From positions 1-41,624 of the forward strand of contig CABUDS010000019.1 of assembly GCA_902490405.1 (NCBI GenBank): a stretch of DNA of 41,624 bases. Reading direction: 5' to 3'. This document shows, piece after piece, positions 24,361 through 33,998 of the stretch. Source of the DNA: an uncultured Collinsella sp. GTDB lineage: Bacteria; Actinomycetota; Coriobacteriia; Coriobacteriales; Coriobacteriaceae. Under the pieces are notes generated by a model. The model had not been told where the DNA came from, did no database searches, and saw only the letters and a program-made list of their open reading frames with translations. Both the position numbers and the translations under genes were made by a program. The stretch's first letter is position 1; every line of letters begins with the position of its first letter.

Positions 24361-26307
24361 TTAGTTTTCGGATTGCTTTGCCGCCATCTCGGAGCGCTCG
24401 GCATTCCACGCAACAAGTGCCTCGTGGACCGCTTTGGCGACATCGGCCGGAACGCCTCGAACTTCTGCAATCTCCTGCTCGCTCGCCGCGCGCAAACGCT
24501 TCATCGAGCCAAAATGGCGCATAAGGGCACGTTTTCTGGTGGGCCCCACGCCAGGAACGTCATCGAGTACCGAAACTGTCATGGCCTTGTCGCGCAATTC
24601 ACGATGGAACGTGATAGCAAATCGGTGGGACTCATCGCGCACCTGTTTAATTAGATAGAGCGACGCGGACCCGGTCGGCAGCACGACGGGAGTCTCGTCC
24701 CAAGGCACGAAAACCTCCTCATCGGCCTTTGCCAAGCCACAAACTGGTATATCGAGCCCAAGAGCCTCAAGTTGCTTGATCGCAGCGGTCAATTGCGGCT
24801 TACCGCCATCGACAACGAGCAGATCGGGGCACGAGCCAAAGCGCTCGTCGGCCATGCGCTCGGGAGCATAGCGTCGTCCCAAAACCTCGGACATCGACAC
24901 GAAGTCGTTTGCCTCATCCAATTCGGTCTGGATTTTAAAACGACGATACTGGCTCTTGTCGGCGCGCCCGTTGGTAAACACCACCATCGAGGCGACCGTA
25001 AAGGTGCCATGCAGCGTCGAGATATCGAAGCACTCGATACGCAACGGCGGCGATGGCAGCGCCAACGCGCTTTCGAGCTCCAGGAGCGCTTGATTGGTGC
25101 GGTCGTCAGCGTACCCCGTTCGCATCATGTAGCGCATGAGGGCATGGCGCGCATTTTTGGATGCCATATCGAGCAGACGGTGCTTTTCGCCACGCTGCGG
25201 CCTATGGAGATGGCAGGAACGCTCACGCTTGCCCGCAAGCCACTCCCCCAGCGCCTCCGCATCCTCAAGCTCGACGGAAAGGTTGACCTCAGCTGGAATA
25301 TCAGCCGTCTCGTCGTAATAGCGCTTAAGAAAGCCCGACTGGAGCTCTTCCTCGTCAACATCAAGACCCTTGTCGAGAATGAACTCGCAGGTGCGAACTG
25401 TTCGGCCCTCGCGAACGACGAAGACGCAAGCGGCGGAGATGGTCTCCTCGCGATAGAAACCGATGACATCGATATCGACACTGGAGGGAAAAACGACTTG
25501 CTGACGATCGTCCAGACCCCTGATGACCTCCAAACGACGTTTGACGCGTGCCGCGCGCTCAAAGTCGAGCGCCTCAGCGGCATCCGTCATCTCGGAGGTC
25601 AGCTCATCGACGACATCCTTGCGATGGCCCGACAAAAAGCGCTCGACACGCTTGACGTTCTTGGCATAGTCTGCCGGGGAAATCGCGCCGACACACGCAC
25701 CTGGGCCGCGCCCGACATGGTAGTCAAAGCAGGGGCGCCCGTTTTGCGCGCAAATCATATTGACGATGTCTTCCTCGCCCTTGTGGGACTCGACGATACG
25801 GCGACAACGACGCCACTCCGCACAGGATGCGGAGCAGATGGGGATAACCTTGCGCAGCGTATCTATCGTCTCACGTGCCGCGCGGCTATCGGTATAAGGT
25901 CCAAAATAGCGCGTTCCCGACTTATGACGCTCACGCGTGTATTTGATAGCGGGATACAGGTCGCCCTTTGTAATGGCGATAAAGGGGTAGCTCTTGTCAT
26001 CCTTGAGGTCGACGTTAAAGTACGGATGGTACTGGCCAATCAAATTGCGCTCGAGCACCAACGCCTCGTGCTCGGTCTCCACCACGATATAGTCAAAGCT
26101 CGCCACCAGCTGCATCATCAGCGGGATCTTCTGGCGCTCGTCCTGCAGCGTCACGTACTGACGCATACGGGCGCGCAGGTTTTTCGCCTTGCCCACGTAG
26201 ATGACATCGCCCTTGGCGTCTTTCCAAAGGTAGCAGCCGGGCTGCGTGGGAACGCGCGAAACCTGCTCGGCAAGCGTTGGAATGTTGTCGTGACCGGCCA
26301 CGCGCAC
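24361..26307 (-). CDS. uvrC: Excinuclease ABC subunit C
   Basis: Makes both incisions in nucleotide excision repair, recruited by UvrB on damaged DNA (648 aa, full length). Visible: an N-terminal GIY-YIG nuclease (PGCYLWKD and VIYVGKAKNLRARMRQY, about 23-51), a cysteine group in the segment around residues 155-207, and a UVR domain (AEALDFERAARVKRRLEVI) that binds UvrB. The RNase H-like nuclease (IECFDISTLHG, VVDGGKPQL) and C-terminal helix-hairpin-helix motifs (LDDVPGVGPTRKRALMRHFG) follow. The start is a GTG immediately after the murJ TAG, so it is coupled to murJ. In related genomes uvrC is next to rapZ; here the sialic acid-like operon separates them. Confidence 0.95.
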   Translation of the reverse strand: MRVAGHDNIPTLAEQVSRVPTQPGCYLWKDAKGDVIYVGKAKNLRARMRQYVTLQDERQKIPLMMQLVASFDYIVVETEHEALVLERNLIGQYHPYFNVDLKDDKSYPFIAITKGDLYPAIKYTRERHKSGTRYFGPYTDSRAARETIDTLRKVIPICSASCAEWRRCRRIVESHKGEEDIVNMICAQNGRPCFDYHVGRGPGACVGAISPADYAKNVKRVERFLSGHRKDVVDELTSEMTDAAEALDFERAARVKRRLEVIRGLDDRQQVVFPSSVDIDVIGFYREETISAACVFVVREGRTVRTCEFILDKGLDVDEEELQSGFLKRYYDETADIPAEVNLSVELEDAEALGEWLAGKRERSCHLHRPQRGEKHRLLDMASKNARHALMRYMMRTGYADDRTNQALLELESALALPSPPLRIECFDISTLHGTFTVASMVVFTNGRADKSQYRRFKIQTELDEANDFVSMSEVLGRRYAPERMADERFGSCPDLLVVDGGKPQLTAAIKQLEALGLDIPVCGLAKADEEVFVPWDETPVVLPTGSASLYLIKQVRDESHRFAITFHRELRDKAMTVSVLDDVPGVGPTRKRALMRHFGSMKRLRAASEQEIAEVRGVPADVAKAVHEALVAWNAERSEMAAKQSEN

Positions 26308-27990
26308 CTACTTGCGACGAATCAGCGCCGAGACCTCGGGCATCTTAAGGACGACGGCAAGGCCAAAGGTAACAGCAAGCGAGACGACACCCGCAACGCA
26401 AACGTAGCCAAGAGTAATCAGAATCGAGCCGCCAAGTGCCCCGACAAAGTGCTCAAGCGCCCACATGACGCCGGCGCCTGCGGCAGCACCCAGGCCACCG
26501 AGCAAAAGGCCAAAGAACCCGCCATGCAGGATAGATTTGACCTGAAGACCACGCAGGCGACGACGCAGCCACCACAGCGAGCAACCGACCAAGATCACGT
26601 AGTCGACGACATACGAAAGCGCGATTGCCGGCATACCGAAGCCCAGCACAACGCCAAACAGCAAAACCGAGCCGGCCTGGCCGATGGCGGAATACAGACA
26701 ATAGCGGCTATAGGGCTTCATGTCGAGCAGGGCAGAGAAGCTCTTCTGCATCAGCACGACCACGCCGTAGAGCGGCAGGGAAAGTGCCAGGTAGATAAGG
26801 AACTCCGACACCAGCGCCACACCGGACTCATCGAACTTGCCAGCGCAGTAAATCATGTTGAGCGGACGCGCGAAGACAATCAGGTACAGCGCAAACGGAA
26901 TCAGGAAGAACAGCATCTGGGCGACGCCACGCGAAATGCCCGTGCGAACGCTGTCGTAATCCTTCTCCTGTGCGTCGTGAGAGAGCTCGGTATAGAGCGC
27001 CGTCGAAAGCGAGGCGGCAATCAGCGCGTAGGGCAGCGTGTACCACAGGCGCGCATAGGCGATGACGGAAGGGCCAGTCTCGGGCTGGACCACCAGCGCG
27101 GCAGCGTTGGTGATAGAAGTCGAGACAAACATGCACACCGTGGCGAGCAGCGTCGGGATACCGAGCGCAATCGTCTGGCGCAGCGCGGGGTCCTTAAAGT
27201 CGATATGGATATGGGGATGCACGCCGTGCTTGCCAAGCGCGGGAATCTGACATGCCATCTGAACAAAGACACCGAGGGTCGTACCGGCCGCAATCAAGAT
27301 GATGCCGGCACGTTCGCCAAACTGTGCGGACACGGGCGCAAAACCCATAAAGCTCGCAATGACGATCACATTGTTGAGGACCGGGGCAAACGTCGACCAG
27401 AAGTAGTCGCGGTGTGCGTTGAGAACGCCCGAGAACACCGAACCCAAACCATAAAACAGAATCTGGATGGCAAAGAAACGGAACATGAACGCAGCGGTAT
27501 CCATGCTGCCGCCGTCACCCGAAAGGAACGATTGCGTCCAGATAAAGCCCGGGGCGAACACGGTCCCCAGCAACGAAATGCCACCCAGCACCAAAAGCAG
27601 AATGCCGAGCAGGTTGCCCACGTACTCGTTCGAGGCCTCGCGACCCTGCTCACGCCTCACGCCCATGTACACGGGCAAAAACGCCGTCACGAGCATGCCG
27701 CCCATCACGAGTTCGTAGAGCATATTGGGCAGGTTGTTGGCGACCTGATAGGAGGACGAGAGTAGCGACATGCCGATAGCGGCCGCCATTGCCCACGTGC
27801 GGATAAAACCAGTGACGCGAGACACGATGGTCAGGATGGTCATAAGCCCGGCGGAACGACCAACCGTGGAGTAGTCCGACGAGCCCATGTCGTCAGTGTC
27901 ATCTCGCGATGAAGAAGCTTCGGATGAGGGTGTCTGAGGCGCAGATTCTTCTGCAAAATGAGCTCCGCGCTTCAATTCTTCCTGCGGCAT
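26308..27990 (-). CDS. murJ: Lipid II flippase MurJ (MviN family)
   Basis: Polytopic membrane protein (560 aa) that flips the peptidoglycan precursor lipid II. A hydrophilic Ser/Asp-rich N-terminal tail of about 45 residues precedes the family core. The core opens with VGRSAGLMTILTIVSRVTGFIRTWAMAAAIG and NNLPNMLYELVMGGML, which carry the conserved arginines. About 14 hydrophobic segments follow. The gene starts 3 nt after the ybaK-type gene with GAGAGGA upstream and touches uvrC at its stop, so it belongs to a ybaK-murJ-uvrC transcript. The N-terminal tail is longer than in proteobacterial MurJ. Confidence 0.92.
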   Translation of the reverse strand: MPQEELKRGAHFAEESAPQTPSSEASSSRDDTDDMGSSDYSTVGRSAGLMTILTIVSRVTGFIRTWAMAAAIGMSLLSSSYQVANNLPNMLYELVMGGMLVTAFLPVYMGVRREQGREASNEYVGNLLGILLLVLGGISLLGTVFAPGFIWTQSFLSGDGGSMDTAAFMFRFFAIQILFYGLGSVFSGVLNAHRDYFWSTFAPVLNNVIVIASFMGFAPVSAQFGERAGIILIAAGTTLGVFVQMACQIPALGKHGVHPHIHIDFKDPALRQTIALGIPTLLATVCMFVSTSITNAAALVVQPETGPSVIAYARLWYTLPYALIAASLSTALYTELSHDAQEKDYDSVRTGISRGVAQMLFFLIPFALYLIVFARPLNMIYCAGKFDESGVALVSEFLIYLALSLPLYGVVVLMQKSFSALLDMKPYSRYCLYSAIGQAGSVLLFGVVLGFGMPAIALSYVVDYVILVGCSLWWLRRRLRGLQVKSILHGGFFGLLLGGLGAAAGAGVMWALEHFVGALGGSILITLGYVCVAGVVSLAVTFGLAVVLKMPEVSALIRRK

Positions 27991-27993
27991 CGC

Positions 27994-28494
27994 TCAGTCC
28001 TCTCTCGTAATCGCGGCAACTGTCGCCCCGCAAAATGCAATTAAATCATCAGGTGCAAGCTCGAGCTGATAACCACGCTTGCCTCCCGAAATAAAAATGG
28101 TATCCCAAAGGACACATGTCTCATCAATGAGCGTCCGGTAGCGTTTTTTCATACCGACCGGACTGCAGCCGCCGCGAACGTAGCCAGTCGCCGCAAGCAA
28201 ATCCTTCACATGCATCATGGCCAAGGACTTCTCCCCCGCGGCACGCGCGGCGGACTTTAGATCGAGCTCGTCGGCAACAGGGATGCAGCACACGACGTGG
28301 TCGTTGGACGGCGTCACGCAGACCAAGGTCTTAAATCCTTGACCGGGCTCCTCGCCAAGCTGCTCCGAAATCGCGACCCCCAGGCCCGCCGACTCATCAC
28401 CATCGTCTTCGTACGTATGTAGAACATAGGAAATGCCGGCGCTTTCCAGCTCGCGCATCGCATTGGTTTTTGGCGTCTTTACAGCCTTTGCCAT
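27994..28494 (-). CDS. ybaK: YbaK/EbsC-family aminoacyl-tRNA deacylase
   Basis: Small cytoplasmic protein (166 aa) of the YbaK branch, which hydrolyses Cys-tRNA(Pro) made in error by prolyl-tRNA synthetase. Visible: TPKTNAMRELESAGISYVLHTYE at the N-terminus, the central KTLVC strand, the conserved lysine-containing helix AAGEKSLAMM, and GYVRGGCSPVGMKK, the family's active-site loop. The start at 28494 is chosen because AAAGGA lies just upstream; the longer frame runs into the promoter region. It begins the ybaK-murJ-uvrC transcript. Confidence 0.9.
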   Translation of the reverse strand: MAKAVKTPKTNAMRELESAGISYVLHTYEDDGDESAGLGVAISEQLGEEPGQGFKTLVCVTPSNDHVVCCIPVADELDLKSAARAAGEKSLAMMHVKDLLAATGYVRGGCSPVGMKKRYRTLIDETCVLWDTIFISGGKRGYQLELAPDDLIAFCGATVAAITRED

Positions 28495-28531
28495 GGCATA
28501 TCCTTTCCCTCGCATTCGGACGCAAGGATTA

Positions 28532-28561
28532 AGTATATGTCCAATTCGGCTGCATACGTCA
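28532..28561 (-). promoter_or_regulatory. Candidate promoter of ybaK-murJ-uvrC
   Basis: On the minus strand, -10 TATACT (28532-28537) and -35 TGACGT (28556-28561) with an 18-nt spacer, 38 nt before the ybaK start codon and downstream of the uvrA terminator hairpin. Confidence 0.45.
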
Positions 28562-28575
28562 CTTCGACACAGCAA

Positions 28576-28606
28576 GCGCCATCGAATCACAAGGAGTCGA
28601 TGGCGC
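28576..28606 (-). terminator. Terminator hairpin after uvrA
   Basis: Perfect 10-bp stem (GCGCCATCGA with TCGATGGCGC) with an 11-nt loop, followed on the minus strand by TTGCTGTG. The U-tract is weak. It lies 21 nt past the uvrA stop. Confidence 0.65.
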
Positions 28607-28626
28607 CCATAAACTGAATCGCCTAT

Positions 28627-31506
28627 TTATTGAGCATCAAGTTGAGCCTGACGCTCCCGGTCACGCCTGAGCAACGGCGCCAAAAACTTGCCCGTATAAC
28701 TCTGCGGACAGTCCGCAACCTGCTCCGGTGTGCCCGAAACCACGACGGTTCCGCCGCCGTTACCGCCCTCGGGGCCTATATCGATCAGACGGTCGGCAAC
28801 CTTGATGACATCAAGGTTGTGTTCAATCACCAGCACCGTGTTGCCCGCATCGACCAAGCGCTGCAGCACATCGAGCAGCTGGCGGACGTCCTCAAAATGA
28901 AGGCCGGTCGTCGGCTCATCCAAAATATAGAACGTCTTGCCCGTCTGGCGTCGATGAAGCTCCTTGGCGAGCTTCACACGCTGCGCCTCGCCGCCCGAGA
29001 GCGTCGTAGCGGGCTGGCCCAGGCTCACGTAGCCCAAGCCTACATCGTACAGCGTCTGGAGCTTGCGCTTAATCTGCGGGATATTCCCAAAGAAGGCCAG
29101 TGCCTCGGTGACGCTCATGTCGAGCACGTCCGAGATGGTCTTACCACGGTAGGTGACCTCAAGCGTCTCGCGGTTATAGCGTTTGCCGCCGCAGACCTCA
29201 CAGGGGACATAGATATCGGGAAGGAAGTGCATCTCGATCTTAATTTGTCCGTCGCCCTTGCATGCTTCGCAGCGACCGCCGCTCACGTTAAAGGAGAAAC
29301 GTCCCGGCGAGTAGCCACGCGCCTTCGACTCCGGCGTACTCGCAAACAGCGCGCGAAGATCATCCCACAGGCCAATGTACGTAGCAGGGTTGGAACGCGG
29401 CGTGCGGCCAATCGGCGACTGGTCGATATCGATAACCTTATCGATACACTCGATGCCCTCGATTTTCTTATACGGACCCACAGGGCGCGTCGAACGGTGA
29501 ATGGCATTCGTAAGGGCAGGTGCGATAGTGTCGGTAACCAGGGAGCTCTTACCCGATCCCGACACGCCGGTAACGACCGTAAGCGTACCGAACTCAATCT
29601 TGGCGGTAACGTTTTTGAGGTTGTTGGCGCGGGCGCCCGTGATCTTAAGGCAGCCGCGACCGGGCTTGCGGCGTTCATCGGGAACCCGGATCATTCGTTT
29701 GCCGGTCAGATAAGCGCCCGTCATCGACTCGGGACACGCCATGATATCGGCAGGCGTTCCCGCCGCGACTACGTGTCCGCCGTTCACGCCCGCGCCGGGG
29801 CCCATGTCGATCACATAGTCGGCAGCACGAATCGTATCCTCATCATGCTCGACGACGATGACGGTATTGCCGATATCGCGTAGGCGCTCAAGCGTCTTGA
29901 TCAGGCGCTCGTTATCGCGCTGATGGAGGCCAATCGATGGCTCGTCCAAAATGTACAGCACACCCATGAGGCCGGCGCCGATCTGCGTTGCCAGGCGAAT
30001 GCGCTGGGCCTCGCCTCCGGAAAGCGTCGCCGAGGCACGATCGAGGGTCAGATAGTCGAGTCCGACATCGACCAGAAAACGCAAGCGCTCCAGGATTTCC
30101 TTGACGATGCGCCCACCGATAAATTGTTGGCGCTCGGTAAGCTCCAAGCCCTCAAAAAACTCGAGCGACTCGCGGCACGATAGGCAGCAGACCTCGTAAA
30201 TGGACTTACCGCCTACGGTAACGGCGAGCATCTCGGGGCGCAGACGAGCACCATGGCAACTCGAGCACGGCTCCTCGCGGATGTACTTCTCCAAGCGCGC
30301 CTTGGTGTTCTCATTCGTCGTCTCGGTATAGCGCTCGTACAGGATATTGCGCACGCCCGAGAACTTGGTGTCCCACTGGCTGCGGCGCCCATCGAGCTTT
30401 TGATAGTCGACCGAAATCTTCTGGTCGCCCATGCCGTCTAAAAACGCGCGACGCACCCGCGGAGGCAGATCCTCCCACGGCGTATCGACGCTCACCTTAA
30501 AGTGTTTGCAGACCGCAGCGAAAATCTGCGGATAGTAGTTAGAGTTGCCAAACAGGCTGCCAAAAACCCCGTCGGCGATCGACTTCGAGGGGTCTTCGAT
30601 TAGGGCCTCGGCATCGACCGTCTTCTTAAAGCCCAGGCCATCGCACTCTGGGCACGCGCCATAGGGCGCGTTGAACGAGAAATCACGCGGCTGCAGGTCA
30701 TCGATGGAGTGTCCATGCTCCGGGCACGCTAACGCCAGCGAATACTCCAGCAACTCGCCTTCGGTCCCCTCGGGAGCGTCGCGGTCGGGCAGCAAGTATA
30801 CGTTCACATTGCCGTGCGCCAGCGCAGTCGCCTGTTCAACGGACTCGGCAATACGGCCCAGCGAGTTCTCACGGATCACGATGCGGTCGACCACGACCTC
30901 GATATCGTGCTTGAATTTCTTATCCAAATCGATAGGGTCATCAAGCGAGCGAACCTCGCCGTCGACACGCACGCGGCTAAAGCCCTCGGCGCGAAGGTCC
31001 TCAAACAGCTTGGCGTACTCGCCTTTTCGCCCGCGCACTACCGGTGCCAGCACAAACGCGCGGCGGCCCTCCCCCGCCGCCAAGACCTTGTCGGCAACCT
31101 GGTCGGTCGTCTGGCGCTCAATGACGCGGCCGCATTCGGGACAGTGCGGGGTGCCCACACGGGCGAACAGTAGGCGCAGATAGTCATAAATCTCGGTTAC
31201 GGTGCCAACCGTCGAGCGAGGGTTTTTAGACGTCGTCTTTTGGTCGATCGACACCGCCGGCGAAAGGCCGTCGATTGAATCCAGGTCGGGTTTGTCCATC
31301 TGGCCCAAGAACTGGCGCGCATAGCTCGAAAGGCTCTCGACATATCGACGCTGGCCCTCGGCATAGATAGTGTCAAATGCCAGCGAACTCTTGCCCGAGC
31401 CAGAAAGACCGGTAATGACCACGAGTTGGTCGCGCGGAATGGAAACATCGATATCACGGAGGTTGTGCTCACGAGCGCCGCGAATAACGATAGAAGAATC
31501 AGACAT
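28627..31506 (-). CDS. uvrA: Excinuclease ABC subunit A
   Basis: Damage-recognition ATPase of nucleotide excision repair; a dimer that loads UvrB (959 aa). Visible: first Walker A GLSGSGKS (33-40), first zinc module (CPEC and CPEHGH/CPEC segments), and signature LSGGEAQRIRLATQIG with ILDEPSIGLHQRD. The second Walker A is GVSGSGKSS, followed by the zinc finger CEACKGDGQIKIEMHFLPD to CEVCGG, second signature LSGGEAQRVKLAKEL, and ILDEPTTGLHFEDV. AAGGAG is 6 nt before the ATG at 31506. A LexA-like box (31568-31581) lies 61 nt upstream, suggesting SOS control. Confidence 0.96.
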   Translation of the reverse strand: MSDSSIVIRGAREHNLRDIDVSIPRDQLVVITGLSGSGKSSLAFDTIYAEGQRRYVESLSSYARQFLGQMDKPDLDSIDGLSPAVSIDQKTTSKNPRSTVGTVTEIYDYLRLLFARVGTPHCPECGRVIERQTTDQVADKVLAAGEGRRAFVLAPVVRGRKGEYAKLFEDLRAEGFSRVRVDGEVRSLDDPIDLDKKFKHDIEVVVDRIVIRENSLGRIAESVEQATALAHGNVNVYLLPDRDAPEGTEGELLEYSLALACPEHGHSIDDLQPRDFSFNAPYGACPECDGLGFKKTVDAEALIEDPSKSIADGVFGSLFGNSNYYPQIFAAVCKHFKVSVDTPWEDLPPRVRRAFLDGMGDQKISVDYQKLDGRRSQWDTKFSGVRNILYERYTETTNENTKARLEKYIREEPCSSCHGARLRPEMLAVTVGGKSIYEVCCLSCRESLEFFEGLELTERQQFIGGRIVKEILERLRFLVDVGLDYLTLDRASATLSGGEAQRIRLATQIGAGLMGVLYILDEPSIGLHQRDNERLIKTLERLRDIGNTVIVVEHDEDTIRAADYVIDMGPGAGVNGGHVVAAGTPADIMACPESMTGAYLTGKRMIRVPDERRKPGRGCLKITGARANNLKNVTAKIEFGTLTVVTGVSGSGKSSLVTDTIAPALTNAIHRSTRPVGPYKKIEGIECIDKVIDIDQSPIGRTPRSNPATYIGLWDDLRALFASTPESKARGYSPGRFSFNVSGGRCEACKGDGQIKIEMHFLPDIYVPCEVCGGKRYNRETLEVTYRGKTISDVLDMSVTEALAFFGNIPQIKRKLQTLYDVGLGYVSLGQPATTLSGGEAQRVKLAKELHRRQTGKTFYILDEPTTGLHFEDVRQLLDVLQRLVDAGNTVLVIEHNLDVIKVADRLIDIGPEGGNGGGTVVVSGTPEQVADCPQSYTGKFLAPLLRRDRERQAQLDAQ

Positions 31507-31567
31507 GGAAGCTCCTTGCCTCCTATTGCATCGAATCATACTGTCGATGAGTTTAGCGCACTCGACG

Positions 31568-31581
31568 CGCACAGATGTTCG
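31568..31581 (-). promoter_or_regulatory. LexA/SOS box candidate upstream of uvrA
   Basis: On the minus strand, CGAAC-ATCT-GTGCG. It matches the Gram-positive/actinobacterial LexA consensus CGAAC-N4-GTTCG at 9 of 10 positions. It lies 61 nt before the uvrA start codon, where a promoter is expected. Confidence 0.5.
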
Positions 31582-31649
31582 TAATACAAGATTCGCAGAC
31601 CTTTAGCCTTGCGTATCGGGCGCTTTGTTTCTCGAAATGCCGTGGAAAG

Positions 31650-31687
31650 GTTACAGTAATCTAATACTGAACTTAATTTGCTGTAAC
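31650..31687. promoter_or_regulatory. Wide dyad before the LtaS-like gene
   Basis: GTTACAG (31650-31656) and CTGTAAC (31681-31687) are perfect 7-bp inverted half-sites 24 bp apart, with a smaller CAGTA/TACTG pair nested inside. The dyad ends 12 nt before the start codon, across the probable promoter and ribosome-site region, so it is a candidate operator. No strong promoter is recognisable within it. Confidence 0.35.
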
Positions 31688-31699
31688 AGAGGAACGTCC

Positions 31700-33853
31700 A
31701 TGACCGAAGATATCCCCCTTGAAATCACTTCGAGCGACATGGCCAATCTGCCCATATTCATCGCCGTCCTTATCGTGGCCACCGTCGTCGTGCGCGTGTA
31801 TTTTTCAATCAAACACAATGAAAAGCCGCCCATTGCCCGCGTCTTTTGGTGCGCGACGCTCCTCATCCCGCTCGGCGTGGTAGCTGCATGGATTACGAAT
31901 CAATTGCTCGTAAATGAGGACAGTTCCCTATGGGTCCTTTCTTATTCGGCGCTCGGTGCTGCCGCCGTCATACTTCTTGTCGAACCCTTGGTTTCGGGAC
32001 TTATCGACCAAACCGATCTTGCGACGGGAACGGTTGCCTGTATTTGCCGTGACATCCTTGTCATCGCCGCTGTTTCAGCGCTCTCGTTCGTTTCACTCGA
32101 AATTGCCTGCAACGAAACGTTCTATCGCATTCCCGCCAACTCATTCGGGTTTTCCGTCGGGCTGCTCGCAACGGTTCTGCTCTCCCTTTATTTGCTGGGA
32201 CAGCGTCATGGAGGCGTCATGGCCCTCGTGCCCGTCGTCTGTTGCATCCTTGGCATTGCCGAGCACTTCGTCATAACGTTTAAAGGCGAGGCCATCCTGC
32301 CAAGCGATATCTTGGCCCTTGGCACCGCAATGGAAGTGAGCGAGGGATACGAGTTTACCTTTACCGCCGGAATCGTAACCTCTCTCGCCCTGCTGGAGAT
32401 TTCCCTGGGGCTTCTTTCGCTTATCCGACCGCGAAAGCTCCGTACGCCCACCCATGTCTTCCCCGCAATCGCCGCTAACCTCTGCGCTTTTCTGCTCGTG
32501 ACCGTTGTGGGGCTCTCGGGCTTTTCCAGCATCGACTTGGAGCAGGCACTGAATTTTGGATTTGACCGTTGGCAGCCCATCACCACGTATGCGTCTCAGG
32601 GTTTTATCACTTCGTTCACCGAAATGGTCAACGAGTTGCCCATTGAGAAGCCCGAAGACTATACGCCCGATGAGGCGCAGAGCATCGAGCAGGAGCTCGC
32701 CGCCGCCTACGACAGCACGTATGGCTCGAGCGAGCAGCGCGCGGCGGCCGTTGCCCAGTTCAATGAAATCAAGCCGACGATTGTTGCCGTCATGAACGAG
32801 AGTTTTAGTGACCTTTCGTGCTTTGAGCAGCTCCAGGCGGCCGGGTACACCGGCCCCGCATTCTACAACTCGCTTCCCGACACACTTGTTCGCGGCACCA
32901 TGCTCGCTTCGGTCGCCGGTGGCGGAACGGCGAACTCCGAATTCGAATTTTTGACCGGAGCGACAACGGCCTTTGTCGGATTAGGCAAAATCCCCTATCA
33001 GCTGTATCAGATGAATGGCGTCAACAGCCTGGCAAAGAACCTCAAGGAGCTTGGGTATACCGCTACCGCTATGCACCCGCAAAACCCCGTCAACTACCAT
33101 CGAGATAAAATCTATCAGCAGCTGGGCTTTGGAGACTTTCTTTCAATCGGCGATTTCGAAGGTGCGCCCTGTTACCATGCCGGCGTATGCGACTACGCCA
33201 CCTACGACAAGATACTCGACCTGCTTAGAACCGACGAAGCCCCGCAGTTCATCTTTGACGTCACGATGCAAAATCACGGCGGCTACGACTATGGCACCGT
33301 TCCCGCCGAGGAGCTGACAAACTATTGGGTCGAGGGAGCCAGCGAGGGCGCCAATAGCGCGCTCAACACCTATCTTACCTGCATCAACGCATCCGACCGG
33401 GACCTCGAGTACTTTATCAACGAGCTCCGCAATATCGGCAGACCGGTTGTCCTTGTCTTTTTTGGCGACCATCAGCCGAGCGCCGCAACGACTCTCAACG
33501 ACGAGCTGTACCCTCAGGAAGATACGGCAAGCCACGCTTTCCGTATCTATCAGTCAACATATTTCGTCTGGGCTAACTATGAAATCGCCGGCGATACCGA
33601 GCTCAACGTCTACGACACCGTCGGGGCAAACGAGATTGCAGCCATTACCCTTAATAAGATCGGCGCCCCGCTCACCGACTATCAAAAGGCTCTGCTAGCA
33701 ACAAGGTCAGATGTGCCCACCATCAATGTCGCCGGCTACCTCGGTGCCGACGGGCTGCGCTACGACTTGGAATCTGAAGACAGCCCATACGCCTCGACGA
33801 TCGACAAGCTGCAGCGCATGCAATACCTCGAGTTCGCCAGCAAAGTTCAGTAA
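31700..33853 (+). CDS. LtaS-type membrane sulfatase / phosphoglycerol transferase
   Basis: Membrane enzyme of the lipoteichoic acid synthase superfamily (717 aa). The N-terminal half (about 17-276) has roughly seven hydrophobic helices, and the C-terminal half is an extracytoplasmic sulfatase-fold domain. Catalytic residues are visible: Glu367 in NESFSD, the likely nucleophile Thr410 in GGGTANSEFEF, and Asp590-His591 in FFGDHQP. The start at 31700 is supported by GAGGA 7 nt upstream. Members build polyglycerol-phosphate chains or transfer phosphoglycerol to other glycans; which one cannot be told here. It is divergent from uvrA and has no obvious terminator after it. Confidence 0.85.
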   Translation: MTEDIPLEITSSDMANLPIFIAVLIVATVVVRVYFSIKHNEKPPIARVFWCATLLIPLGVVAAWITNQLLVNEDSSLWVLSYSALGAAAVILLVEPLVSGLIDQTDLATGTVACICRDILVIAAVSALSFVSLEIACNETFYRIPANSFGFSVGLLATVLLSLYLLGQRHGGVMALVPVVCCILGIAEHFVITFKGEAILPSDILALGTAMEVSEGYEFTFTAGIVTSLALLEISLGLLSLIRPRKLRTPTHVFPAIAANLCAFLLVTVVGLSGFSSIDLEQALNFGFDRWQPITTYASQGFITSFTEMVNELPIEKPEDYTPDEAQSIEQELAAAYDSTYGSSEQRAAAVAQFNEIKPTIVAVMNESFSDLSCFEQLQAAGYTGPAFYNSLPDTLVRGTMLASVAGGGTANSEFEFLTGATTAFVGLGKIPYQLYQMNGVNSLAKNLKELGYTATAMHPQNPVNYHRDKIYQQLGFGDFLSIGDFEGAPCYHAGVCDYATYDKILDLLRTDEAPQFIFDVTMQNHGGYDYGTVPAEELTNYWVEGASEGANSALNTYLTCINASDRDLEYFINELRNIGRPVVLVFFGDHQPSAATTLNDELYPQEDTASHAFRIYQSTYFVWANYEIAGDTELNVYDTVGANEIAAITLNKIGAPLTDYQKALLATRSDVPTINVAGYLGADGLRYDLESEDSPYASTIDKLQRMQYLEFASKVQ

Positions 33854-33913
33854 GCCCGCCCATTCGCTTGGACCCATCGTATTGCAAGCACGCTCGGCCC
33901 AAATGAATCGCAA

Positions 33914-33943
33914 ATGACTCCCGCTCGCAAACGAGGGTACAAT
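33914..33943 (+). promoter_or_regulatory. Promoter of mrp
   Basis: -35 ATGACT (33914-33919), 18-nt spacer, -10 TACAAT (33938-33943), 56 nt before the mrp start codon. The -10 matches 5 of 6 consensus bases. Confidence 0.5.
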
Positions 33944-33998
33944 GACGCTCGTGTCACACCACGGGGCCCCGGCCCCAACATATACAAAGGAGTCATAC

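Noticed and set aside
24772..27765. A 997-codon open frame on the plus strand opposite uvrC and murJ
   Set aside because: The minus-strand genes have clear family motifs, starts and coupling. The antisense frame is open because GC-ending codons avoid stop codons on the other strand; its translation is Arg/His/Asp-rich with no recognisable domain.
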